Shown here: in pieces, positions 7,477 to 16,018 of the stretch
Numbering within the stretch: position 1 is the stretch's first letter
Layout of the letters: each line of letters opens with the position of its first letter
Origin: Bradyrhizobium cajani
Lineage (GTDB): Bacteria; Pseudomonadota; Alphaproteobacteria; Rhizobiales; Xanthobacteraceae
Length of the DNA: 38,894 nucleotides
Reading direction: 5' to 3'
Assembly: GCF_009759665.1 (NCBI RefSeq)
Contig: NZ_WQNE01000052.1
Coordinates: forward strand, 1 to 38,894
Position numbers and translations under genes: made by a program
Notes under the pieces: generated by a model
Seen by the model: only the letters and a program-made list of their open reading frames with translations
What the model was told of the DNA's origin: nothing
Database searches by the model: none

Positions 7477-9312
7477 TCAATACACGCGCGCCTTCGGCGG
7501 GATGTACTGCACGTCGTTGGTCATGGTGTAGTTATGAACCGGGCGGTACTCGATCTTGACCTTGCCGGAATCGTCCAGCCAGGCCAGCGTGTGCTTCATC
7601 CAGTTCTTGTCGTCGCGCTCGGAATAGTCCTCGCGGGCATGGGCGCCGCGGCTCTCGGTGCGGTTGGCGGCCGAGTTCATCGTCACCACCGCCTGCGAGA
7701 TCAGATTGTCGAACTCCAGCGTCTCGACGAGATCCGAATTCCACACCAGCGAGCGATCGGAGACGGCGATGTCGGTGATGCCGCTGTGGACCTTCTCGAT
7801 CAGGTTCTGGCCTTCGCTCAGGACTTCGCCGGTGCGGAACACCGCGCAATTGTTCTGCATCACGTGCTGCATGCCCTCGCGCAGCTTCGCGGTCGGCGTG
7901 CCGCCGGAGGCGTAGCGGTAATGGTCGAGGCGGCCGAGCGCGAGCTCGGCCGAGTTCGCCGGCAGCTCGGGCTGCTTGCCGTTGGGCGTGAGCTTCTCGG
8001 CGAGGCGGAGCGCGGCGGCGCGGCCGAACACGACGAGGTCGATCAGCGAGTTGGAGCCGAGGCGGTTGGCGCCGTGCACGGAGACGCAGGCGGCTTCGCC
8101 GATCGCCATCAGGCCGGGGATGATGGCGTTGTCGTCGCCATCCTTCTTGGTCAGCACCTCGCCGTGATAGTTCGTGGGGATGCCGCCCATGTTGTAGTGC
8201 ACCGTCGGCACGATCGGGATCGGCTCGCGCGTCACATCGACATTGGCGAAGATCTTGGCGGATTCGGAGATGCCCGGCAGGCGCTCGGCCAGCACGGCGG
8301 GATCGAGATGGTCGAGATGCAGGAAGATGTGGTCCTTCTTCTTGCCGACGCCGCGCCCCTCGCGGATCTCGATGGTCATCGCGCGCGAGACGACGTCGCG
8401 CGAGGCGAGATCCTTCGCGGAGGGCGCATAACGCTCCATGAAGCGCTCGCCCTCGGAATTGACGAGATAGCCGCCTTCGCCGCGCGCGCCCTCGGTGACG
8501 AGACAGCCCGAACCGTAGATGCCGGTCGGGTGGAACTGCACGAACTCCATGTCCTGCATCGGCAGGCCGGCGCGCAGCACCATGCCGCCGCCGTCGCCGG
8601 TGCAGGTGTGCGCGGAGGTGCAGGAGGCATAGGCGCGGCCGTAGCCGCCGGTCGCCAGAATCGTGGTCTGGGCGCGGAAACGGTGCAGCGTGCCGTCGTC
8701 GAGCTTGAGCGCGATCACGCCGCGGCAGGTGCCCTGGTCGTCCATGATCAGGTCGATGGCGAAGAACTCGATGAAGAACTCGGCCGCATGACGCAGCGAC
8801 TGCCCGTACATCGTGTGCAGCATGGCGTGGCCGGTGCGATCGGCGGCGGCGCAGGTGCGCTGCGCCTGGCTCTTGCCGAACTCGGTGGTCATGCCGCCGA
8901 ACGGGCGCTGATAGATCTTGCCGTCCTCGGTGCGCGAGAACGGCACGCCCCAATGCTCGAGCTCGTAGACCGCGTCGGGTGCGTTGCGCACCATGTATTC
9001 GATCGCGTCCTGGTCGCCGAGCCAGTCCGACCCCTTCACGGTGTCGTACATGTGCCAGCGCCAGTCGTCCTTGTGCATGTTGCCGAGCGAGGCCGAGATG
9101 CCGCCCTGCGCCGCGACGGTGTGCGAGCGGGTCGGAAACACCTTGGTGATGCAGGCGGTGCGAAGCCCGGCTTCGCTGCAGCCGACCACGGCGCGCAGAC
9201 CCGCGCCGCCGGCGCCGACCACGACGACGTCATAGGTGTGGTCTTCGATCGGGTAGGCTTTGCCGTTGGTGGCGGGAGCGCCGTCGCCCTTGCCATTCGT
9301 CGCTGTGGCCAT
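7477..9312 (-). CDS. sdhA: Succinate dehydrogenase flavoprotein subunit
   Basis: The 611-residue catalytic subunit of complex II, oxidising succinate to fumarate in the citric acid cycle. The FAD-binding Rossmann motif is VVGAGGAGLRAV (31-42) and the covalent-FAD histidine is His64 in SHTVAAQGG. Further hallmarks are HPTGIYGSGCLVTEGARGEG (substrate-site region) and REDYSERDD near the C-terminus. Residues 1-24 form a short Gly/Thr/Asn-rich extension. It starts three bases after the sdhD stop, showing tight operon organisation, and ends before the repeat that separates it from sdhB. Confidence 0.98.
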   Translation of the reverse strand: MATATNGKGDGAPATNGKAYPIEDHTYDVVVVGAGGAGLRAVVGCSEAGLRTACITKVFPTRSHTVAAQGGISASLGNMHKDDWRWHMYDTVKGSDWLGDQDAIEYMVRNAPDAVYELEHWGVPFSRTEDGKIYQRPFGGMTTEFGKSQAQRTCAAADRTGHAMLHTMYGQSLRHAAEFFIEFFAIDLIMDDQGTCRGVIALKLDDGTLHRFRAQTTILATGGYGRAYASCTSAHTCTGDGGGMVLRAGLPMQDMEFVQFHPTGIYGSGCLVTEGARGEGGYLVNSEGERFMERYAPSAKDLASRDVVSRAMTIEIREGRGVGKKKDHIFLHLDHLDPAVLAERLPGISESAKIFANVDVTREPIPIVPTVHYNMGGIPTNYHGEVLTKKDGDDNAIIPGLMAIGEAACVSVHGANRLGSNSLIDLVVFGRAAALRLAEKLTPNGKQPELPANSAELALGRLDHYRYASGGTPTAKLREGMQHVMQNNCAVFRTGEVLSEGQNLIEKVHSGITDIAVSDRSLVWNSDLVETLEFDNLISQAVVTMNSAANRTESRGAHAREDYSERDDKNWMKHTLAWLDDSGKVKIEYRPVHNYTMTNDVQYIPPKARVY

Positions 9313-9315
9313 GGC

Positions 9316-9720
9316 TTACACTCCGGATGACAGTTTGAGGATCGCGTAGATGGATGCGAGCGCCACGGCGATCGAGAAGAAATTGTTGAGCATCATCGAC
9401 ACGAGCTTCAGCTTCTCGTTGTGGACGTAGTCGTTGATCACCTCCTGCATGCCGATCTTCATGTGCCAGGCGCTGGCGATGATGAAGAGCAGCATGATCA
9501 CCGCGATCGGCAGCGAGCCGAGGATCTGCGCGGCGCCGGCCTGATTGCGGCCGAGCAGCATCATGATGATCACCAGCACGGGGATCATCAGCAGGGTCAT
9601 CGCAACGGCGGTGAGGCGCTGGCGCCAGAAATCGGACGTGCCCGAATGCGCGGCGCCGAGATTGCGGACGCGGCCGAGCGGGGTACGCATGCTGCGCTTC
9701 GGCGTATCGGTCGCGCTCAT
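9316..9720 (-). CDS. sdhD: Succinate dehydrogenase membrane anchor subunit D
   Basis: A 134-residue hydrophobic subunit anchoring SdhAB to the inner membrane and helping to form the quinone site and haem b pocket. Three membrane helices lie near 38-57, 69-88 and 108-130. WRQR (32-35), His86 in SAWHMKIGMQEVINDYVH (probable haem ligand) and Asp97-Tyr98 are characteristic. The start ATG overlaps the sdhC stop by four bases, which implies translational coupling. The stop is followed after three bases by the sdhA ATG. Confidence 0.95.
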   Translation of the reverse strand: MSATDTPKRSMRTPLGRVRNLGAAHSGTSDFWRQRLTAVAMTLLMIPVLVIIMMLLGRNQAGAAQILGSLPIAVIMLLFIIASAWHMKIGMQEVINDYVHNEKLKLVSMMLNNFFSIAVALASIYAILKLSSGV

Positions 9721-10115
9721 CGTCCACCTCCGATTGCGTAGGCGATGATCCAGATCAGCACCGTCAACACGATGCCGCCGATCAGCGCGCCCCAGGTCAG
9801 CGCTTCGCGCTCATTGGCCTTGAAGCCAAAGCCGAGGTCCCACACGAAATGCCGGATGCCGCTCAACATATGGTGCATCAGCGCCCAGGTGTAGCCGAAC
9901 ACAATCAGCCGGCCGATGATGCTGCCGGTGAAGGCCTGGACATTGGCATAGGCGGCCGGGCCGGAGGCCGCCGCGATCAGCCACCAGGCCAACAGCAGGG
10001 TTCCGACGTAAAGGGCGATACCGGTGGCGCGGTGGAGGATGGACAGCGCCATCGTCAGCGTCCAGCGGTAGGTTTGGATGTGTGGTGAAAGCGGTCGTTC
10101 GATCCGTGCGGTCAT
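9717..10115 (-). CDS. sdhC: Succinate dehydrogenase cytochrome b556 subunit
   Basis: A 132-residue anchor subunit, first gene of sdhCDAB. It shows the family signatures RPLSPHIQTYR (7-17), SILHRATG (25-32, quinone-site Ser25 and Arg29) and HHMLSGIRHFVWDLG (81-95), in which the His81/His82 pair supplies a haem b ligand. Three helices are evident at about 31-50, 66-88 and 107-128. The start ATG has no strong Shine-Dalgarno. It overlaps sdhD by four bases. The promoter for the operon should lie in the 405 bases upstream, but no consensus is convincing. Confidence 0.96.
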   Translation of the reverse strand: MTARIERPLSPHIQTYRWTLTMALSILHRATGIALYVGTLLLAWWLIAAASGPAAYANVQAFTGSIIGRLIVFGYTWALMHHMLSGIRHFVWDLGFGFKANEREALTWGALIGGIVLTVLIWIIAYAIGGGR

Positions 10116-10520
10116 GGGCTTTGATGTGTTATTGCGGCCCAGCAGGGGGCGCGTGGGGATCGCGAAAGGTCGGCTCTATTTACGGAGTCGATTTGGCCTG
10201 CGCAATCACCAAATCGCCATAAATCGAACGGCCGTTCAGCTCTAGAGCCTTGATGAAACAAGGCCAATCAGGGTCTTGGTATACCAGCGCGACGGTCCGC
10301 CAACAAAGAAAAGAATATAAATTCATTCTTTTCGGCGCTGCCGAGGTTTATTGAAATTACTGTTGGAACGCCTCTAAAGCCGTCCGGGGTATCGACAGTT
10401 CGAACCAGTGCGTTCATGCCGGACCGGATCACCGTTCCGATCGCCGAGGCAGCCGCGGACTCCCCGCGCTCATCGATCCTGCGGAGGGCGGCGGATATGC
10501 ATGCGCTGCATCCCGCCCCG
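10116..10520. other. 405-base non-coding stretch between sdhC and the LysR gene
   Basis: No coding frame here looks real. It must hold the sdhCDAB promoter, but no clear -35/-10 pair is visible. Two structures stand out: an inverted repeat GATTTGG/CCAAATC (10190-10196 and 10209-10215), about 75 bases before the sdhC ATG, and an AT-rich hairpin at 10308-10333. Around the first there are extra copies of the string CGATTT/AAATCG, as would suit a regulator site, but I do not recognise the operator. Confidence 0.55.
10308..10333 (-). terminator. Possible terminator of the LysR gene (AT-rich hairpin)
   Basis: GAAAAGAAT (10308-10316) and ATTCTTTTC (10325-10333) form a nine-pair stem with an eight-base loop in otherwise GC-rich DNA, between the LysR gene and sdhC, both on the minus strand. 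On that strand the stem is followed by TTTGTTGG. The stem is AT-rich and weak, so it could instead be a protein-binding palindrome. Confidence 0.35.
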
Positions 10521-11435
10521 CTACAGCGATGATCGGCCGAGCGGATCGCTCCTGCGCCAGCGTTCGACCAGGAAATCGATGAAGGCCCGCGTCTTCGCGG
10601 AGCCCAGGCGCGACGGCTGATAGAGCGCATGAAGCGGCGCAGGCGCCGGCTCGTGCGCGCGCAACAGGCGCCGCAGGCGTCCCTCGGCAAGCTGCCGTTC
10701 CACCTGCCATGACGGCACCCGAATGATTCCGGCGCCGGCCTCTGCCGCGGTGGCGAGCGCATCGAGACTGTTGACCCAGAGTCGCCCGGAGATGCGGATC
10801 CGCGAACCCGTCTTCGCGTCGGGGCCGAACCGCCACGTCGCAATGCCGGGCGCGTCGGAGAAGATCAGGCAATCATGCTGTGCCAGGTCGGACGGGACCT
10901 GCGGTTCGCCGCGACGCGCGAGGTAGTCCGGCGAGGCGCAGTGGATCATCTGCACCTCGGCGAGCTTTCGCGCCACGAGTTGCGAATCAGCGATCCGTCC
11001 GACGCGCAGCACCAGATGGATGTCTTCCTCGATCAGGTCGACGTGGCGATCGACCAGCAGCAGCTCGACGGTCAGCGACGGAAAGGTCGCCAGGAAATCG
11101 CCCAGCAGCGGGGCGATCAGCATACGTCCCATCAACGACGGTGAACTGACCCGCAGGCGCCCGGTCGGCTCACGCCGGCTCCCCGCCAGCGCCTCCTCGA
11201 TCTCCCTGATTTCACCGAGGATCGATTTGGCCCGCTCATAGAGGATGCGCCCGTCATCCGTGAGTGCCAGTTGCCGGGTCGTGCGCACCAGCAGGCGCGT
11301 GCCGAAATGCTGCTCCAGCGCCGAGATCTGCCGGCTCACCGAGGTCAGCGAGCTCGGCAATGACCGCGCCGCCGCGGACAGGCTGCCGGCGTCCACGGCC
11401 CGGACAAAGGTCGCCATCGCCGCGAGCTGGTCCAT
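10521..11435 (-). CDS. LysR family transcriptional regulator
   Basis: A 304-residue regulator. The N-terminal winged helix-turn-helix spans about 1-60 (MDQLAAMATFVRAVDAGSLS, then SVSRQISALEQHFGTRLLVR), followed by the linker helix and a LysR substrate-binding domain from about 88 to 295 of the CrgA/AaeR-like type. The start was set at ATG 11435 because GGAAGG sits six bases upstream; an in-frame ATG at 11441 touches that Shine-Dalgarno, and a much longer frame to 11840 is only openness across the neighbour. The gene is divergent from the TauE/SafE permease with 168 bases between, the usual layout for a LysR protein controlling its neighbour. The effector is unknown. Confidence 0.93.
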   Translation of the reverse strand: MDQLAAMATFVRAVDAGSLSAAARSLPSSLTSVSRQISALEQHFGTRLLVRTTRQLALTDDGRILYERAKSILGEIREIEEALAGSRREPTGRLRVSSPSLMGRMLIAPLLGDFLATFPSLTVELLLVDRHVDLIEEDIHLVLRVGRIADSQLVARKLAEVQMIHCASPDYLARRGEPQVPSDLAQHDCLIFSDAPGIATWRFGPDAKTGSRIRISGRLWVNSLDALATAAEAGAGIIRVPSWQVERQLAEGRLRRLLRAHEPAPAPLHALYQPSRLGSAKTRAFIDFLVERWRRSDPLGRSSL

Positions 11436-11603
11436 CGGCATCCTTCCGTAATCCGCAAGGTATTCTGCCGCGGAGCGCGGAGATAGTGTCAAAAATCGGA
11501 AGGGGCTAACATTCCGGAAACCCAGGCAGCCCGGGATTTCCGCCATGCCCACCACTGTCCCCATGAGATTCATCCACCGGCGATCGACCAGGCAGAGACA
11601 TCG

Positions 11604-12461
11604 ATGAGCGGCCTTGCACTCTCCGACATCGTCGAGCTTGCGTTGCTGCTGATCGCGGTCGGCGCACTCTCCGGCTTTCTCGCCGGCGCATTCGGCATCG
11701 GCGGCGGCGCGATTCTCGTGCCGGTTTTCTACGAGTGCTTCCGCATCGCCGGCGTGCCGCTCGAGGTGCGCATGCCGCTTTGCGTCGGCACCTCGCTCGC
11801 CGTGATCATCCCGACCTCGATCCGTTCGTTCCAGGCGCATTACAGGCGCGGCGCCGTCGACACGTCGATCCTGCGGATGTGGTGGCTTCCGATCGTGATC
11901 GGCGTCGTCGCCGGCAGCGTGGTCGCGCGCTACGCGCCGGAGCGACTGTTCAAGATCGTGTTCGTCTGTGTCGCCTGGTCAGCGGCGGTGCGGCTGATCC
12001 TCGCGCGCGAAGGCTGGAAGTTCGGCGAGGATCTGCCGAATGGCTTGTTGATGCGCGTCTACGGTTTCTGCGTCGGCATCCTCTCGACGCTGATGGGTAT
12101 CGGCGGCGGACTGTTCTCGAATCTGCTGATGACCTTCTACGGCCGGCCGATCCACCAGGCGGTCGCGACCTCATCGGCACTCGCGGTGCTGATCTCGATC
12201 CCCGGCGCGCTCGGCTACATCTATGCGGGCTGGCCGGCCGCGGCGAATTATCCCGCCGTCGCAGCGCTGCAAGTCCCGTTTGCGCTGGGTTACGTCTCGC
12301 TGATCGGCGCCGTGCTGGTGATGCCGATGAGCCTCGTCACCGCGCCGTTGGGTGTGAGAGCCGCGCACGCGATGTCGAAGCGCACGCTGGAGACAGCGTT
12401 CGGCTGCTATCTGTTCATCGTCGGCAGCCGGTTTGTGCTGAGCCTGGTGGGCGGGCAGTAA
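11604..12461 (+). CDS. TauE/SafE family permease (sulfite/sulfoacetate exporter type)
   Basis: A 285-residue membrane protein with two homologous halves, each opening with a Gly-rich motif: GAFGIGGGAILVPVF (about 28-42) and STLMGIGGGLFSNLL in the second half. Eight or so hydrophobic helices can be traced. The TauE/SafE (DUF81) family exports organic and inorganic anions such as sulfite or sulfoacetate; substrate cannot be inferred from sequence, and no sulfur or taurine genes are next to it. It is divergent from the LysR regulator. The molybdoenzyme of the sulfite-oxidase fold 4.5 kb away is not obviously linked. Confidence 0.9.
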   Translation: MSGLALSDIVELALLLIAVGALSGFLAGAFGIGGGAILVPVFYECFRIAGVPLEVRMPLCVGTSLAVIIPTSIRSFQAHYRRGAVDTSILRMWWLPIVIGVVAGSVVARYAPERLFKIVFVCVAWSAAVRLILAREGWKFGEDLPNGLLMRVYGFCVGILSTLMGIGGGLFSNLLMTFYGRPIHQAVATSSALAVLISIPGALGYIYAGWPAAANYPAVAALQVPFALGYVSLIGAVLVMPMSLVTAPLGVRAAHAMSKRTLETAFGCYLFIVGSRFVLSLVGGQ

Positions 12462-12475
12462 CCGCCACGAACTCC

Positions 12476-12560
12476 GTCATTGCGAGCGCAGCGAAGCAAT
12501 CCAGAATCCCACTGCGGCGACAGTCTGGATTGCTTCGTCGCAAGGGCTCCTCGCAATGAC
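12476..12560. repeat. Palindromic intergenic repeat, family C (copy 1)
   Basis: Ends GTCATTGCGAG and CTCGCAATGAC, inner arms GAAGCAATCCAGA and TCTGGATTGCTTC. It lies between two convergent genes (permease and matB), where it could act as a bidirectional terminator. Other copies: 14997-15082, 20829-20977 and 33101-33221. Confidence 0.93.
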
Positions 12561-12582
12561 GGCGAAGAAGTAGGGCACCCCC

Positions 12583-14112
12583 TTACTTCTTCGCGTAGAT
12601 ATCCTTGTACGTATCGCGCAGCACGTTCTTCTGCACCTTGCCCATGGTGTTGCGCGGCAGTTCGTCGACGACGAAGACGCGCTTGGGCATCTTGAATTTT
12701 GCGAGCCGACCGTCGAGCGCCTTGAGGACCGCGGCTTCGGTGACATCGGCGCCCTTGCTGCAGACCAGCACCGCGGTGACGCCTTCGCCGAAATCGGCAT
12801 GTGGCACGCCGATCACGGCGGATTCGACCACGCCCGGCATGGCATCGATCTCGCTCTCGATCTCCTTGGGGTAGACGTTGAAGCCGCCGGAGATCACGAG
12901 GTCCTTGCCGCGGCCGAGGATGTGGACGTAGCCCTTGCCGTCGATCTTGCCGAGGTCGCCGGTGATGAAGAAGCCGTCGGGCCGGAACTCGGCCTTGGTC
13001 TTCTCCGGCATACGCCAGTAGCCCTTGAACACGTTCGGGCCCTTCACCTCGATCATGCCGATCTCCTCGCGCGGCAGCTCCTTGCCGGTGTCGGGGTCGG
13101 TCACACGCACGGCGACGCCGGGCAGCGGGAAGCCGACCGCGCCGGGCACGCGCTCGCCGTCATAGGGGTTCGACGTGTTCATGTTGGTCTCGGTCATGCC
13201 GTAGCGCTCGAGCACGGCGTGCCCGGTGCGGGCCGACCATTCGCGATGGGTTTCGGCGAGCAATGGCGCCGAGCCCGAGATGAACAGCCGCATGTGCCTG
13301 GTCGTCTCGTGCGACAGCGCGGGATTTTGCAAGAGGCGCGTGTAGAAGGTCGGCACACCCATCAGCACCGTGGCGCGCGCCATCAGCTTGATCATGAGGT
13401 CCGGGTCGAGCTTTGGCAGGAAGATCATCGAGGCACGGGCGAACAGCGTCACGTTGGTCGCAACGAACAGGCCGTGGGTGTGGTAGATCGGCAGCGCGTG
13501 GATCAAGACGTCCTTGTCGGTGAAGCGCCAGTAGCCGACGAGGCTCAGCGAGTTCGACGCCAGATTGTCGTGCGTGAGCATCGCGCCTTTGGAGCGGCCG
13601 GTGGTGCCCGAGGTGTAGAGGATCGCGGCGAGATCGTCGCCGGCGCGCGTCACGGTGGTGAACTCGCTGCTCGCCTTGTCGGCGGCCTCGGTCAACGAGC
13701 CCTTGCCGTCGGGTCCGAGCGTCTCGACCTTCGCCTTCACCTTGGCGGCGATCGGGGCGAGGCCTTCGGCCTTGGAAGGATCGCAGACCACCAGCGACGG
13801 CTCGGCATCGCCGATGAAGTAGTCGAGCTCGTTCAGCGTGTAGGCGGTGTTGAGCGGCAGATAGACCGCGCCGGCCCGCACCGTGGCGAGATACAGCACG
13901 ATGTTGGCGACGGATTTCTCCACCTGCACCGCGACGCGGTCCCCCGGCTTCACCCCGCGCGCGACCAGCACATTCGCCATCTGCCCGGCCCGCGCGATCA
14001 GGTCGCCATAGCTGATACGGGCGCCGTCATGCGTCTCGATCGCGAGGCGCTTGGGATCGTCCAGGCTATCGAACAGGCGGGAAAACAGGTTGGCGTTGGC
14101 TGGTTGGTTCAT
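12583..14112 (-). CDS. matB: Malonyl-CoA synthetase (malonate--CoA ligase)
   Basis: A 509-residue member of the adenylate-forming acyl-CoA synthetase family that converts malonate, CoA and ATP to malonyl-CoA in the cytosol. Motifs: AILYTSGTTGRSKGAML (163-179, P-loop), HTHGLFVATN (211-220), ERYGMTETNMN (302-312), GDLGK and the hinge GRGKDLVISGGFNVYPKEIE, and the C-terminal MGKVQKN with the catalytic lysine. Overall it reads like the rhizobial/Rhodopseudomonas MatB group. The frame extends 99 codons beyond the ATG at 14112, but that part is unlike the family and overlaps the divergent gene. No malonyl-CoA decarboxylase (matA) or malonate carrier is adjacent. Confidence 0.9.
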   Translation of the reverse strand: MNQPANANLFSRLFDSLDDPKRLAIETHDGARISYGDLIARAGQMANVLVARGVKPGDRVAVQVEKSVANIVLYLATVRAGAVYLPLNTAYTLNELDYFIGDAEPSLVVCDPSKAEGLAPIAAKVKAKVETLGPDGKGSLTEAADKASSEFTTVTRAGDDLAAILYTSGTTGRSKGAMLTHDNLASNSLSLVGYWRFTDKDVLIHALPIYHTHGLFVATNVTLFARASMIFLPKLDPDLMIKLMARATVLMGVPTFYTRLLQNPALSHETTRHMRLFISGSAPLLAETHREWSARTGHAVLERYGMTETNMNTSNPYDGERVPGAVGFPLPGVAVRVTDPDTGKELPREEIGMIEVKGPNVFKGYWRMPEKTKAEFRPDGFFITGDLGKIDGKGYVHILGRGKDLVISGGFNVYPKEIESEIDAMPGVVESAVIGVPHADFGEGVTAVLVCSKGADVTEAAVLKALDGRLAKFKMPKRVFVVDELPRNTMGKVQKNVLRDTYKDIYAKK

Positions 14113-14212
14113 GCAAGATTTCCTCGACCGCAAGGCTTGTAGGACAAGGCCGGTCAAAACCGAGGGCTGGATTAGCAAAAACCGCCCCGATGAAGCAACG
14201 GAGACAGTTTGC

Positions 14213-14974
14213 ATGACCAAAGGTGGGAAACGCGTGGCCTGGGTTACGGGCGGAGGCAGCGGAATCGGGGAGGCCGGCGCCGAGGCGCTCGCGGCCGACG
14301 GCTGGACGGTGGTGGTCTCGGGCCGGCGCCAGTCAGCCTTGGGTGCCGTGGTTGCCAAGATCACCAAGGCCGGCGGGACGGCCGGGGCCATCGCGCTGGA
14401 CGTGTCCAACGCGGCCGAGGCCCAGAAGGCCGCCGATCAGATCGTCGCGACGCACGGCCGCATCGACCTCCTGGTCAACAATGCCGGCATCAACATCCCC
14501 AGGCGGAGCTGGAAGGATATGGAACTGGAGGGCTGGGACAAGCTGGTCCAGGTCAATCTCAACGGCGTGCTCTATTGCATGCGCGCGGTGCTGCCGACGA
14601 TGCGCAAGCAGCAGGATGGCTCCATCATCAATGTCTCGTCCTGGGCCGGCCGCCACGTCTCGAAGATGCCGGGCCCCGCCTACACCACCACCAAGCACGC
14701 GGTGCTGGCGCTGACGCACTCCTTCAACATGGACGAATGCATCAACGGCCTGCGTGCCTGCTGCCTGATGCCGGGCGAAGTCGCGACGCCGATCCTGAAG
14801 CTGCGCCCGGTGGTGCCGAGCGAGGAGGAGCAGGCCAGGATGCTGCAATCGGAAGATCTGGGCCGCACCATCGCCTTCATCGCGAGCATGCCGGCGCGCG
14901 TCTGCATCAACGAGCTCCTGATCAGCCCGACGCACAACCGCGGCTTCATCCAGGCGCCGCAGAGCAGGGATTGA
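14213..14974 (+). CDS. Short-chain dehydrogenase/reductase (SDR)
   Basis: A 253-residue classical SDR oxidoreductase using NAD(P)(H). The cofactor motif is TGGGSGIG (12-19), structural NNAG is at 89-92, and the catalytic set is Ser142/143, Tyr157 and Lys161 (AYTTTKHAV). Arg38-Arg39 (SGRRQ) at the end of beta-2 suggests NADP(H). The start at ATG 14213 has GGAG nine bases upstream; the frame extends further but would run into the divergent matB. It shares a 100-base intergenic region with matB. Substrate is unknown. Confidence 0.92.
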   Translation: MTKGGKRVAWVTGGGSGIGEAGAEALAADGWTVVVSGRRQSALGAVVAKITKAGGTAGAIALDVSNAAEAQKAADQIVATHGRIDLLVNNAGINIPRRSWKDMELEGWDKLVQVNLNGVLYCMRAVLPTMRKQQDGSIINVSSWAGRHVSKMPGPAYTTTKHAVLALTHSFNMDECINGLRACCLMPGEVATPILKLRPVVPSEEEQARMLQSEDLGRTIAFIASMPARVCINELLISPTHNRGFIQAPQSRD

Positions 14975-14996
14975 GGAGGGGCGGAGCCGCGAACTC

Positions 14997-15082
14997 GTCA
15001 TTGCGAGCGAAGCGAAGCAATCCAGAAATGCATCCACGGAGACAGGCTGGATTGCTTCGTCGCAAGCGCTCCTCGCAATGAC
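14997..15082. repeat. Palindromic intergenic repeat, family C (copy 2)
   Basis: Same layout as 12476-12560: GTCATTGCGAGCG at one end, CTCGCAATGAC at the other, inner arms GAAGCAATCCAGA and CTGGATTGCTTCG. It lies 22 bases after the SDR stop. Confidence 0.93.
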
Positions 15083-15280
15083 GGCGGAGCCGAGACACGA
15101 ACTCCCTCTCCCATAGTTTCACGCATCACAAAGAATTTTTGTCCGAAACCACCCCGCAAACCCTCCCGTAGTTCGGCCAACGACGGCGCTGCTGCTTCAC
15201 GCCAAACGGTTGCAGACGCCGTTGTTGCCCCAACTCAACGCCGGCCATTGCCGGTCACAAGCCAATCGGGAGACTTTTCC

Positions 15281-15835
15281 ATGTCGAAGCGTATTGCCTA
15301 TCTCGCTGCCGCCGCCTTCAGCGCCCTCGCCATCACCGCCACCGTCGTCGCGCCTGTCAGCGCCGAGGAGAAGACCGTCATGGTCGGCGGCGCCGCGATG
15401 TTCCCGTCCAAGAACATCGTCCAGAACGCGGTCAACTCGAAGGACCACACCACGCTGGTCGCGGCCGTGAAGGCGGCCGGCCTCGTGCCGACGCTGGAAA
15501 GCAAGGGTCCGTTCACGGTGTTCGCGCCGACCAACGCCGCCTTCGGCAAGCTGCCGGCCGGCACCGTCGACAATCTGGTCAAGCCCGAGAACAAGGCGAC
15601 CCTGACCAAGATCCTGACCTACCATGTCGTGCCCGGCAAGCTCGGGGCCTCCGACCTCACCGACGGCAAGAAGATGAAGACCGCCGAAGGCGAGGAGCTC
15701 ACGGTCAAGAAGATGGACGGCAAGACCTGGATCGTCGATGCCAAGGGCGGCACCTCGATGGTGACGATCAGCAACGTCAACCAGTCGAACGGCGTCATCC
15801 ATGTGGTCGATACCGTGCTGATGCCGGCGACCTGA
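15281..15835 (+). CDS. Secreted fasciclin (FAS1) domain protein
   Basis: A 184-residue protein with a Sec signal peptide (1-28, cleavage near APVSA/EE) and one FAS1 domain. H1 box region FTVFAPTNAAF (78-88), the YH motif YHVVPG (114-119) and the H2 box NGVIHVVDTVLMP (170-182) are all present. FAS1 domains are adhesion or ligand-binding folds; in bacteria many are small periplasmic or secreted proteins of unknown role. ATG 15281 was chosen because GGGAG is eight bases upstream and the signal peptide begins there, although the frame opens at 15248. A strong terminator follows, yet the cytochrome b and molybdoenzyme genes lie just beyond on the same strand. Confidence 0.93.
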   Translation: MSKRIAYLAAAAFSALAITATVVAPVSAEEKTVMVGGAAMFPSKNIVQNAVNSKDHTTLVAAVKAAGLVPTLESKGPFTVFAPTNAAFGKLPAGTVDNLVKPENKATLTKILTYHVVPGKLGASDLTDGKKMKTAEGEELTVKKMDGKTWIVDAKGGTSMVTISNVNQSNGVIHVVDTVLMPAT

Positions 15836-15881
15836 CACCGCGCAGGCCTGTTTCATCCCCAAAACAGCCTGCCTCGAGACG

Positions 15882-15908
15882 GCGAGCCGGGGCCCCCGGC
15901 TCGCTTTA
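15882..15908 (+). terminator. Rho-independent terminator after the fasciclin gene
   Basis: GCGAGCCGG (15882-15890) pairs with CCGGCTCGC (15896-15904) around a GGCCC loop and is followed by TTTATT. It sits 47 bases past the fasciclin stop. Confidence 0.75.
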
Positions 15909-15980
15909 TTGTGACCATGATACCCTGCGGGCATCAATTCGATGTCGTGCGAAGGCGTAACGAAACCGGAAGCACCGGCG

Positions 15981-15986
15981 TATAAT
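15981..15986 (+). promoter_or_regulatory. Probable -10 element of the cytochrome b/molybdoenzyme operon
   Basis: A perfect TATAAT in GC-rich DNA, 32 bases before the chosen ATG and after the upstream terminator. The position 17 bases further upstream reads TAACGA, so there is no good -35. If transcription begins near 15993, the upstream in-frame ATG at 15986 cannot be used, which supports the start at 16019. Confidence 0.5.
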
Positions 15987-16018
15987 TGTCGACAGACGAC
16001 GTTCAGGACGGAACCATC

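Noticed and set aside
7456..9330. 624-residue open frame on the plus strand
   Set aside because: Antisense to sdhA, which is unambiguous.
11436..11603. Specific LysR operator
   Set aside because: A TTCCGGAA palindrome lies near 11513, but it does not fit the T-N11-A box convincingly and could be chance.
11436..11840. N-terminal extension of the LysR gene
   Set aside because: It overlaps the divergent permease and does not match LysR; a good ribosome site exists at 11435.
14113..14409. 99-codon extension of matB
   Set aside because: It crosses the divergent SDR and does not resemble the synthetase family.
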